Below the pieces are notes generated by a model. The model did no database searches, had not been told where the DNA came from, and saw only the letters and a program-made list of their open reading frames with translations. Below, piece by piece: positions 17,399-25,354 of a stretch of DNA of 64,000 bases. The position numbers were made by a program, and so were the translations under genes. The DNA comes from Bacteroidales bacterium (GTDB lineage: Bacteria > Bacteroidota > Bacteroidia > Bacteroidales > VadinHA17). The stretch's first letter is position 1, and the number at the start of each line of letters is the position of its first letter. Location of the stretch: assembly GCA_022865305.1 (NCBI GenBank), contig JALHSP010000147.1:62001-126000 (forward strand). Direction: 5' to 3'.

Positions 17399-18832
17399 AT
17401 GAAAATTAAACGGACAATAATTCTGCCCAACATAGTTTTAATAAGCCTGTCTTGCATATTAATGGCATCATGCAACAGTAAGTCAGTAAAGAATGGCATG
17501 CTTTTAGTAACTGAGGCTCCTCAGAATATTCAGACTCCGGATTACATTAGCGGTGAATCATGGCGTTATTTAGCCGGTGCAAGGATCAGTGCATTCATGC
17601 CGGGTAAACCTTCTTCACTAAAAGTCCTTACTGAAAACTTCTTTTCAGCATCTTCCCCAAAAATATCTTATGATGGCAGGTTTATGCTTTTCACTGCACA
17701 GCAAAAGCAGGATGAATCATGGCAGATCTGGGAAATGAACCTGTATAACAGAAAATGCAGGAAAATTACCTCATTTAATGATAACTGCACCGATCCGGTT
17801 TATTTGCCGGGCGGACGGTTGGCATTCACTAAACTAACTATAAATGACACCGTTAAGTCGGCTCATTGCCTTTACACATGCAATCTGGATGGTTCCGGTC
17901 TGAGACAAATCACCTTCAGTCCCAATGCATGCTTTGCAACTACTGTATTAAAAGATGGCCGTTTGCTGACAGTCAGCCGCCAGTTGCTGCCCGATAAGGA
18001 AGATCCGATGTTAATGGTCATGCGGCCCGATGGTACCAAAGCCGATATGTTTTACAAGGGTGCCGGAGGCAGCGTCTTAACCAGCAGTGCACATGAGACA
18101 TCTGACGGTAAAATAGTATTTATAGAAGCTGATAAAGGAACCCCGGCGGCAGGCAGATTGGTTTCTGTAAGTTATAACAGACCATTGCATACCCGGATTG
18201 ACCTGACATCAGGGATTGCCGGAAATTTTTGCTCTGTTCTGCCTCTCGGACCTGACAATTATTTAGTTTCCTGCTGCATGTCAGGTTCTGAACGTTATGC
18301 ACTTTATGAGTTCGATCCTGTGAAAAAGTCAGTTGGGCAGGAAGTTTTGACCGATCCCGAATACAACATACTGGGTGCTGTCCTTGTCGAAGAAAATGAA
18401 AGACCCAAAAAGCTGCCAAGCGAAGTGGATCTTCAGGTAAAAACCGGATTGTTGCTTTGCCAGGATATAAATTTTCTGAACCCGATGCTGCCTGACAATT
18501 CTTCTGATATCCGTAAAGCTATTAAGATAGAAGTGCTTGGAGTTGATACAACATACGGAGTGGTTGAAGTTGAAAAAGACGGATCGTTTCAGTTGAAAGC
18601 TATGGCCGACACTCCATTCAGGATAAGAACCCTGGATGAGAAGAACAATATTGTTAACGGTCCCTGCTCATGGTTATGGTTACGCCCAAACGAACGTCGC
18701 GGATGTATAGGGTGCCACGAAGATCCGGAAATGGTACCTGAAAACAAAGTATCGTTGGCAATAAGGAAGCCACCGGTAATAATACCTGTTCATGTTACGG
18801 AGGTTAAAGAGAAGATAGTAGAATTGGAATAG
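17399..18832 (+). CDS. Propeller lipoprotein with hydrazine-synthase-alpha-like region and one heme site
   Basis: Lipoprotein (lipobox ILMASC) of 477 aa. Residues ~50-330 hold PD40-like propeller repeats (ISYDGRFMLFTA, CTDPVYLPGGRLAFTK, CFATTVLKDGRLLTV). The C-terminal ~130 residues (LLCQDINFLN ... VEKDGSFQLKAMADTPFRI ... WLWLRPNERRGCIGCHEDPE) resemble the middle domain of hydrazine-synthase alpha-like proteins and end in a single heme motif CIGCH near residue 437. That resemblance says little about catalysis: these domains are widespread in Bacteroidetes and Planctomycetes exported cytochromes. It ends 2 bp before the next cytochrome gene, which suggests that the two products exchange electrons. 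Confidence 0.75.
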   Translation: MKIKRTIILPNIVLISLSCILMASCNSKSVKNGMLLVTEAPQNIQTPDYISGESWRYLAGARISAFMPGKPSSLKVLTENFFSASSPKISYDGRFMLFTAQQKQDESWQIWEMNLYNRKCRKITSFNDNCTDPVYLPGGRLAFTKLTINDTVKSAHCLYTCNLDGSGLRQITFSPNACFATTVLKDGRLLTVSRQLLPDKEDPMLMVMRPDGTKADMFYKGAGGSVLTSSAHETSDGKIVFIEADKGTPAAGRLVSVSYNRPLHTRIDLTSGIAGNFCSVLPLGPDNYLVSCCMSGSERYALYEFDPVKKSVGQEVLTDPEYNILGAVLVEENERPKKLPSEVDLQVKTGLLLCQDINFLNPMLPDNSSDIRKAIKIEVLGVDTTYGVVEVEKDGSFQLKAMADTPFRIRTLDEKNNIVNGPCSWLWLRPNERRGCIGCHEDPEMVPENKVSLAIRKPPVIIPVHVTEVKEKIVELE

Positions 18833-18834
18833 AT

Positions 18835-20871
18835 ATGAGAAAATATTTAAAAATTTTATTGCCTGTTGGAGTCATTTGTATTCTTGGCGCCATCTTTTAT
18901 TCTCCTTATCATACCTGGGCCAGGAAACACGTAAATTTGATGACTGCTACTGAGGACCATCCGTTGAATTGTGCATCGTGCCACCTGTATTTGCAAAAAT
19001 CCGGAGTTATTTCAAAACTTGTTAATGCACATTACTATTCACCTTTTAATCTCGCTGTTTCGAATGACGGGAGATATTTATATGTAGTAGCAGAAGAAGG
19101 GAATACCTTGCTGGTTGTCGACACTAAAAAACAAAAGGTGACACATAAGGTTGAAGTAGGTAACCGCCCGCATAGCATTATTCTGAGTAAGGACGGTAAT
19201 ACGGCATATGTCAGCAATCAATGGTCCGATAATGTGTCGGTGGTGGATCTTACCAGTTTTACGGTCACTGATACTCTTAAAACAGGAGGAGGTCCTGCCG
19301 GAGTTGCCTTAAGTGCTGACGGAAAATATCTTTACGTTGCAAATTCCTTCTCCTCCGACCTGTCAGTAATTGACATTTCTACCGGCGCAGAGCGAAAAAG
19401 ATTAAACGCAGGAAATAGTCCTGCAGGTGTACAGATTAATGCTGATGGAAGTTTAGTGTTTGTTACAAGTCGCCGCACATTATCGAAACCTTTCGGGGAT
19501 ACAATCAGATGCGAGCTTACGATCATAAATGACAATAAACAGAGGGTTGTTGAGCGCAGGGATGTCAAGTCGGCCTATATAATGGAAAACATTTCATTCA
19601 CACCATCAGGTGATCTGGCAATAATGCCGCTTGTAAGGCCTAAAAACAATGTCCCTACAATACAGATTGAAAGAGGCTGGATGATGACTAACGGCATTGG
19701 GATAGTTGAACAGAAACCCTCGGGAAGAACGATACAGTTGCTGCTCGATGAACCAAATGCTTATTATGCCGATCCTTTCGATATAGCAATTACTCCCGAT
19801 GGTAAACGAGCCTTTGTATCAAATGCAGGAGTTGATTGCATTACTGTAATTGATATTGATGCTATAAGGAAACTTATAGCTGAATCAACAAATGAAACCC
19901 TGAAAACATATGCAAATCACCTTGGAATAAGCAGCCGCTTTGTTCTTAAGCGGATACGAACAGGTGCAAATCCAAAGGGCCTGGCACTTTCGCCTGACGG
20001 TAAGAAACTTTATGTTGCCGAACATCTTGAGGACAGGATTGCAGTTATCAGCACTGAAAGCCTGGAAACAACGGGAACAATTGACCTTGGAGGATCTGGA
20101 AGGATAACTGTTGCGCGGCATGGACGTCGTCTGCTCAATAATGCCGGACATACTTTCCAGAACCAGTATTCCTGTTATACATGTCATCCTGACGCTCATG
20201 AAGATGGACTTGTATATAATATGGCGTCAAAGGATATGGGCCGCAATATTACGAACACCCAGTCGCTGAGAAATATCGGGGATACGCCACCCTACAAATG
20301 GAACGGGAAGAACCAGACAGTCTACAAACAGGACGGGATGAGATTTTCAACCGTTTTAACACGAACGGAAGCTTTCAGCTATAGAGACCTTGATGCCCTG
20401 GCAGCATATATAATGACAGGAATACCTAATCCGCCTAATCTCCAGTATAATCCAAATGGGGAGCTAACGGAATCACAGAAACACGGTAAGGCTATTTTTG
20501 AGCGTACACATAATTTTAAGGGATATGAAATTCCGATAGTGAATCGATGTGTCACATGCCACCCGGCACCTTATTATACAAACAAAAAAATGGCGGATGT
20601 CGGCACGCTTGCTGCATCAGACGATTCCATTTTGTTTGACACACCTCATCTTAATAATATTTTTGCCTCACCACCTTACCTTCACGACGGACGAGCAGCT
20701 TCTCTTGAAGAAATCTGGACTTTATACGGTAAGACTGAACAACATGGTTCAGTGAACGATCTTACCAAAATACAACTTAATGAGCTTATTGAATATCTGA
20801 AAGCTCTGAGAGATCCGGAATATGAACAAAAAAGTACTGAAATACTGCATGCTTCATTTGGACATAAATAA
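18835..20871 (+). CDS. YVTN beta-propeller fused to a cytochrome c peroxidase-like diheme module
   Basis: 678 aa. An N-terminal membrane anchor or signal (LLPVGVICILGAIF) is followed by heme site CASCH (~47). YVTN-type propeller repeats then run to about residue 430 (DGRYLYVVAEEGNTLLVVDT, DGNTAYVSNQWSDNVSVVDL, DGKYLYVANSFSSDLSVID). The C-terminal part has two further heme sites, CYTCH (~446) and CVTCH (~571), arranged as in MauG/cytochrome c peroxidase-like proteins with DTPHLNNIFASPPYLHDGRA. It could be a periplasmic peroxidase or oxidase or a pure electron carrier. Its propeller-plus-diheme layout is common in exported Bacteroidetes cytochromes of unknown substrate. Confidence 0.82.
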   Translation: MRKYLKILLPVGVICILGAIFYSPYHTWARKHVNLMTATEDHPLNCASCHLYLQKSGVISKLVNAHYYSPFNLAVSNDGRYLYVVAEEGNTLLVVDTKKQKVTHKVEVGNRPHSIILSKDGNTAYVSNQWSDNVSVVDLTSFTVTDTLKTGGGPAGVALSADGKYLYVANSFSSDLSVIDISTGAERKRLNAGNSPAGVQINADGSLVFVTSRRTLSKPFGDTIRCELTIINDNKQRVVERRDVKSAYIMENISFTPSGDLAIMPLVRPKNNVPTIQIERGWMMTNGIGIVEQKPSGRTIQLLLDEPNAYYADPFDIAITPDGKRAFVSNAGVDCITVIDIDAIRKLIAESTNETLKTYANHLGISSRFVLKRIRTGANPKGLALSPDGKKLYVAEHLEDRIAVISTESLETTGTIDLGGSGRITVARHGRRLLNNAGHTFQNQYSCYTCHPDAHEDGLVYNMASKDMGRNITNTQSLRNIGDTPPYKWNGKNQTVYKQDGMRFSTVLTRTEAFSYRDLDALAAYIMTGIPNPPNLQYNPNGELTESQKHGKAIFERTHNFKGYEIPIVNRCVTCHPAPYYTNKKMADVGTLAASDDSILFDTPHLNNIFASPPYLHDGRAASLEEIWTLYGKTEQHGSVNDLTKIQLNELIEYLKALRDPEYEQKSTEILHASFGHK

Positions 20872-20894
20872 TCAATGTAATTATTAGAAAACCT

Positions 20895-22085
20895 ATGAAA
20901 AAGAATTCACTAAGATACATTATCATGGTCATAATCCTGGCGGGTATTGCTTTGGCGGGACTGATACTGTCAAAAAAACCAGGTCACTCTGAAAAGAATA
21001 CGAAGAGAGACAATCTTCCTGCCGCCAGCGATTATCAGAACAGTTCTGATGTAGATCTTCCGAACAGCTCAGGTGTAATAAAGGAAGCAAAAGCGATGCC
21101 TGTATATGGGCACTGGCGCAATTTCACAACAAAGGACGGATTGCCTTCAGACAAAGCATACACTGTCAGGATAGATGGAGACAGGGTGCTGGTGGGAACA
21201 CATGACGGCCTTGCTGTTTATGAAAATGAGAAATGGCATACATACACTACAAAAGATGGTCTGGCTCATAACGGAGTTGTTTCTGTCGATGTCAGTGAAC
21301 TGACAGGCGATGTCTGGATTGGAACACTGGGTGGGCTTACCAGGTGGTCATCTGGGAAATTCACAACTTTCAATCAGTTCAACAGCGGTTTGCCCAACGA
21401 TCTTGTCTATTGCGTTTATTGCGACGGGAAAGACATATGGGTTGCTACCGGAGGAGGTGCCGGACATTATGATACACAGACCGGGCTATGGGATATCTTC
21501 ACTGAGCAAAATGCTCCTATGCATGAACCCTGGACCTACGGCGTATCTGCAGGCGGCAGTAAAGTATATATCGCTGCCTGGGGCGGAGGAGTGATCGAGT
21601 ATGATAACAAAACAAAACGCTTCAGGGATTATACCGATCCCGACGGCTTTATGGAAATTGACCTTCAGCCTGATGATGGTGTTGTACATGATATTACAAC
21701 AGCTACTTCTTATAACGACAGTATTTTATGGGTCTCAACATATTTTGGGATGAGCCGTTATGATGGAAAAAACTGGAAAGGCTATTTTAATACTGATAGC
21801 GGCCTTGCAAGCAATTTTATCAATTTCCTCAGGGCTGAAGGCAGGGTGGTATTTGTCTGCAGCGATAACGGATTAAGCAGCACAGATGGCACTACATGGG
21901 TCACATATAAAAAAGACGACAACAGTGAAAATGGTAAAGCCATCATAACCACTGGAAATGAAAAGAAAGAAATACCATTGTCACCTTCAATCTCACACAA
22001 TTTTATTATTGGTGTTGATGCAAAGGATGACATATTATGGGTTGCCACCTCAAAAGGTGTCAGCCGCGGAGAACTTCTCAAATAA
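20895..22085 (+). CDS. Membrane-anchored two-component-regulator-type propeller (Reg_prop)
   Basis: 396 aa. One N-terminal hydrophobic helix (residues ~9-28) is followed by a low-complexity linker and then Reg_prop-type propeller repeats (WRNFTTKDGLPSDKAYTV, WHTYTTKDGLAHNGVVSV, VWIGTLGGLTRWSSGKF, ILWVSTYFGMSRYDGKNW). Such repeats usually form the sensory part of hybrid two-component proteins, but here there is no kinase or regulator domain: it is a free-standing propeller. A role as ligand receptor or scaffold for the neighbouring envelope proteins is an inference. It starts 23 bp after the cytochrome gene. Confidence 0.78.
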   Translation: MKKNSLRYIIMVIILAGIALAGLILSKKPGHSEKNTKRDNLPAASDYQNSSDVDLPNSSGVIKEAKAMPVYGHWRNFTTKDGLPSDKAYTVRIDGDRVLVGTHDGLAVYENEKWHTYTTKDGLAHNGVVSVDVSELTGDVWIGTLGGLTRWSSGKFTTFNQFNSGLPNDLVYCVYCDGKDIWVATGGGAGHYDTQTGLWDIFTEQNAPMHEPWTYGVSAGGSKVYIAAWGGGVIEYDNKTKRFRDYTDPDGFMEIDLQPDDGVVHDITTATSYNDSILWVSTYFGMSRYDGKNWKGYFNTDSGLASNFINFLRAEGRVVFVCSDNGLSSTDGTTWVTYKKDDNSENGKAIITTGNEKKEIPLSPSISHNFIIGVDAKDDILWVATSKGVSRGELLK

Positions 22086-22135
22086 TTTAGGAATGATTCT
22101 AAATAAGCGCGATGTATTAACCACAACTATTTAAA

Positions 22136-22711
22136 ATGGAGAATAAACAATTATTAATTGATCCGGCAAAACTTACTGATGGAGAACGTGAAGAAATGAT
22201 TAAGCTAGGTATGCTTACTGAGGGTAACCGGATATGTGAGTACTTATATCCTGCCATTCATAAAGATCGCCCGCCTGTTGAAAAGCATATAGTTCATGCT
22301 CCCAGAGTATTGAATGAAGCCTATGATTATAAAAAGCCTTCATCTTTCTCCAGGGCTTTGCGCCTTGAGTTTGGAGGTTATAAAATCTTGCTTGTTTCCG
22401 GGACAGCCAGTGTTAATGAAGAAGGTAAAGCAGAACATATCGGTGATTTTAAAGCCCAGACCTGGAGAACTTACAGGAATATTACAACTTTACTGGCGGC
22501 CGAAGGAATGACATGGCATGATGTGGTCAGAACCACCAATTACCTGAGGGATATAGAACGTGATTATGATGAATTCAACAAGATCCGGACTTCATTCTTC
22601 AGATGGATGAATATTGATCCCTTGCCTGCAAGTACCGGAATCCAGGTACGGCTTTGCTGGGAAACCCTGCTCGTAGAGATTGAAGCATATGCAGTTGGTA
22701 AAATAAAATAA
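22136..22711 (+). CDS. RidA/YjgF-family protein
   Basis: 191 aa. Residues ~85-190 carry the Rid fold: LVSGTASVNEEGK, the helix TWRNYRN-like TWRTYRNITTLLAAEGMTWHDVVRTTNYL, and PASTGIQVRLCWETLLVEIEAYAV. Canonical RidA is about 130 aa and removes reactive enamine/imine intermediates; this one has a ~70-residue N-terminal extension and no signal peptide, so it is probably the one cytoplasmic protein in this part of the operon. The conserved Arg of deaminating RidA may be the one in GIQVRLCW. Its presence suggests that the pathway makes or senses an amino-acid- or amine-derived compound. Confidence 0.78.
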   Translation: MENKQLLIDPAKLTDGEREEMIKLGMLTEGNRICEYLYPAIHKDRPPVEKHIVHAPRVLNEAYDYKKPSSFSRALRLEFGGYKILLVSGTASVNEEGKAEHIGDFKAQTWRTYRNITTLLAAEGMTWHDVVRTTNYLRDIERDYDEFNKIRTSFFRWMNIDPLPASTGIQVRLCWETLLVEIEAYAVGKIK

Positions 22712-22721
22712 TACAAGTAAT

Positions 22722-24044
22722 GTGAAACCACGAGTTTTGCTTTTATTGATACTTATTCTGATTTCCGTTTTACCATTCTCACTGCTTAACGGACAGGAAA
22801 AAACAAAAAACTACGGGAATATACCCGATGAGCTGGTTGCGTATGATAAATATATGAAAGCCTATAAGTATCATTTCCTGGAACCAATACAGTTTTATGG
22901 CTCCGGACGCGAGAAACTCCCTCCCGCAGACTTAAAGGAGATAAGAATTGGATTTCTCGGGCCTTTGGAAGGTTCAGTTATTCTGCCATTAGGTAAACAG
23001 ATGCTGCAGGGGACCATGCTGGCCATTGAGGAGGCCAACAAAAAAGGAGGCTATAAGGGCATTCCTTATAAATTGATGATACATAATGATGTAGGGCTTT
23101 GGGGAGCAGCAGCCAATGAAGTGGTGAAAATGGATGATGAAAAAGTGTGGGCTTTCCTGGGTACAATTGACGATAATAACTCGCATATTGCACTCAGGGC
23201 GACTTTAAAACTTGAGATACTTAATATCAACACTGGTGATCCCGATCCCACTTTTACTGAAACTAATATTCCCTGGGGAATCCGTGTCATACCTGATGAC
23301 AGGCAAAGCGGCTATGTCCTTGTAGATCGTGTATTTAAGCAGGATAAGCATTCACGTGTTGCAGTGATTAGAGCCAATAACAGGTACGGACGTGTGGGAA
23401 TTCTGCATTTCAACCGTTCAGCTACACGTGTCGGATACCCGATTATAATTGAAGAGCGGTTCAGTGATGGTGAAACTGATTTTAAAGAACAGTTGGAACG
23501 CATAAAGAAAACTTTGCCCGATGCTATAGTGCTTTGGGGAAATGCTAAAGAATCGGCTTTGATCCTTAAGCAGATACGCGACCTTGGCATGAAACAGCCT
23601 GTGTATGGTTCCGACAGAATGGTTAATCCGGAATTCCTTGAAATAGCAGGCCCATTAGCTGAAGGCGTAGTAACTACATGTCAGTATAATCCTGATGCAA
23701 ATGATCCGAAATTAAAAGCATTCAAGGTAAATTATTTAAAAAGGTTTGGACAGGAGCCGGATGTGTTCGCTGCTCATGCTTATGATGGGACTAATATGCT
23801 GATTGAAGCAATTGAGAAGGTGGGATTAAACCGTGTGCTGATCCGTGATGTACTTACTGATATGAAGACATTCCAGGGATATCAGGGAGTTACCGGAAAA
23901 GTAATTTTCGATGCAACCTGGAATAATATCAGGCCCATTTTCATAACTGAAGTCACCAATGGCAAATTTAAATTTTCACCTGCTCCTCCTTTGGAGAAAA
24001 GTGAACAGATATATAAAAGACCTAAATCGGGAGACTCATATTAG
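22722..24044 (+). CDS. ABC-type substrate-binding protein, branched-chain amino acid (LivJ-like) family
   Basis: Periplasmic binding protein of 440 aa with a signal peptide (LLLLILILISVLPFSLLNGQ). The Peripla_BP_6 fold shows IRIGFLGPLEGS, GKQMLQGTMLAIEEANKKGG, WAFLGTIDDNNSHIAL and FAAHAYDGTNMLIEAIEKVG. The start is GTG, 10 bp after the RidA gene. There is no permease or ATPase gene in the window, so it probably works as a receptor or carrier rather than in standard uptake. A second member of the family follows at 24177; the two share a layout but diverge strongly. Confidence 0.85.
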   Translation: MKPRVLLLLILILISVLPFSLLNGQEKTKNYGNIPDELVAYDKYMKAYKYHFLEPIQFYGSGREKLPPADLKEIRIGFLGPLEGSVILPLGKQMLQGTMLAIEEANKKGGYKGIPYKLMIHNDVGLWGAAANEVVKMDDEKVWAFLGTIDDNNSHIALRATLKLEILNINTGDPDPTFTETNIPWGIRVIPDDRQSGYVLVDRVFKQDKHSRVAVIRANNRYGRVGILHFNRSATRVGYPIIIEERFSDGETDFKEQLERIKKTLPDAIVLWGNAKESALILKQIRDLGMKQPVYGSDRMVNPEFLEIAGPLAEGVVTTCQYNPDANDPKLKAFKVNYLKRFGQEPDVFAAHAYDGTNMLIEAIEKVGLNRVLIRDVLTDMKTFQGYQGVTGKVIFDATWNNIRPIFITEVTNGKFKFSPAPPLEKSEQIYKRPKSGDSY

Positions 24045-24060
24045 AAGAAAGGGAAAAAAG

Positions 24061-24165
24061 ATGGAATTAAGCAGTTACGATGATCCGGATACTATCTTCC
24101 AAGGGCTTGGCGAGGAAGGAATAAAAATGCTCAGGGAGGTCGGCAGGGAAATTTCACTGCCATAA
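24061..24165 (+). CDS. Possible 34-aa peptide gene between the two binding-protein genes
   Basis: An ATG at 24061, preceded by a purine-rich AAGGGAAAAAAG, opens a 34-codon frame. It starts MELSSYDDPD and ends REVGREISLP, acidic at the front and with a helical middle (EEGIKMLREVG). It lies in the only sizeable gap between the two binding proteins and is followed by the next gene 11 bp on. No signal peptide. It might be a real small protein or a peptide substrate of an operon enzyme, or a chance frame. Confidence 0.35.
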   Translation: MELSSYDDPDTIFQGLGEEGIKMLREVGREISLP

Positions 24166-24176
24166 CCTTCACTTTT

Positions 24177-25325
24177 ATGAAGGTTAACCCGGATCAAACA
24201 ATAAGATTACCGAAATTAGTTTTTCAGGTCTGCCTGACCGTGGTAATAACAGCATTTGCTTGCCCTGACATACTTGTTTGTCAAATTCCTGACAATAATG
24301 CTGCTAACATAAAAATTGGAATATTGGTCCCTGACAGTAAATCCATTGCAGCTATGCAGGGTGCTGAACTGGCTGTCCGGGAAGCAAACGAAAAGGGCGG
24401 TCTGAATGGCCGTCATTTTGAGCTTGTTGTACGCTCGATGGAGGGCCCGTGGGGAACAGGCTCCAAAGAAGCAGTAAACCTGATCTTTGAGGAAAAGGTC
24501 TGGGCTCTTTTGGGATCGCATGATGGTCGGAATGCTCACCTTGTAGAACAGGCTGCCACAAGATCGATAGTTGTTTTCATGTCTGCATGGACAAGCGATC
24601 CGACACTGTCACAGGCTTTTGTCCCCTGGTTCTTTAATTGTGTGCCAAATGATAATCAGCAGGCTGCTTCATTGATCGAAGAAATATATAAGAAAAGAAA
24701 ATTAAGCAAAGTAGCTGTTGTATCAGGTGATGATTATGATTCAAAAATAGCCCTGGATAACTTTCTGAAGTCGGTAAAGAAATCCGGGAAACCTGATCCG
24801 GTCAAATTCTCTTATGATAATTACAGCCTGAAGCCGGATGCTTTGCCTGACGAAATAATCAAGGCAGATGCAAACTGTATTGTATTATTCTGCCAGCCTT
24901 CAGTTTCCATAAAAATAGTTCAGCAAATAAGGCAAAAAAAAATGAACCAGCCGTTGTTCGGATCATTAATGCTCCTGAATGAGAATGAATTATCCCCTCA
25001 GGAATTGCAGGTTTATGACAATATTATTTCAATTCCTTCAGGAGACTGGTCGGGGCCTGAAAACCTGGCCTTCAGGCAGAAATTTCAAAACACATATTAT
25101 AGAATGCCCGGTATGGTTGCTTCATACTCTTATGACGGTATGAGTGTGCTTATTGAAGCTATCAGAGATGCAGGAAGTTCCGATCGTGAAAAGATCCAGA
25201 AGTCACTAGAAAACATCCGTTATAAAGGCGCTACCGGATCGATTCAATTTGATGACAAAGGAAACCGGTCAGGGAATTTCAAAATGATGAGAATAAAGGA
25301 CGGAGTGCCGGTAAGTTCAGAGTGA
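24177..25325 (+). CDS. Second LivJ-like substrate-binding protein
   Basis: 382 aa. The N-terminal ~38 residues contain a hydrophobic export signal (VFQVCLTVVITAFACPD). Peripla_BP_6 features include IKIGILVPDSKS, MQGAELAVREANEKGG, VWALLGSHDGRNAHLVEQ, DNNQQ-like NDNQQAASLIEEIY and YDGMSVLIEAIRDAG. As with the partner at 22722, no ABC permease or ATPase accompanies it. The two may bind related ligands or form a heteromeric receptor. Its stop codon is 29 bp before the chosen start of the next gene. Confidence 0.84.
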   Translation: MKVNPDQTIRLPKLVFQVCLTVVITAFACPDILVCQIPDNNAANIKIGILVPDSKSIAAMQGAELAVREANEKGGLNGRHFELVVRSMEGPWGTGSKEAVNLIFEEKVWALLGSHDGRNAHLVEQAATRSIVVFMSAWTSDPTLSQAFVPWFFNCVPNDNQQAASLIEEIYKKRKLSKVAVVSGDDYDSKIALDNFLKSVKKSGKPDPVKFSYDNYSLKPDALPDEIIKADANCIVLFCQPSVSIKIVQQIRQKKMNQPLFGSLMLLNENELSPQELQVYDNIISIPSGDWSGPENLAFRQKFQNTYYRMPGMVASYSYDGMSVLIEAIRDAGSSDREKIQKSLENIRYKGATGSIQFDDKGNRSGNFKMMRIKDGVPVSSE

Positions 25326-25354
25326 TATGCTTTTTATTTGCTAATTTTGATGGT

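Noticed and set aside
17399-18832. True hydrazine synthase (anammox) subunit
   Set aside because: Only the C-terminal region resembles the alpha-subunit middle domain, one heme site is present and no beta/gamma subunits exist; the surroundings are not anammox-like.
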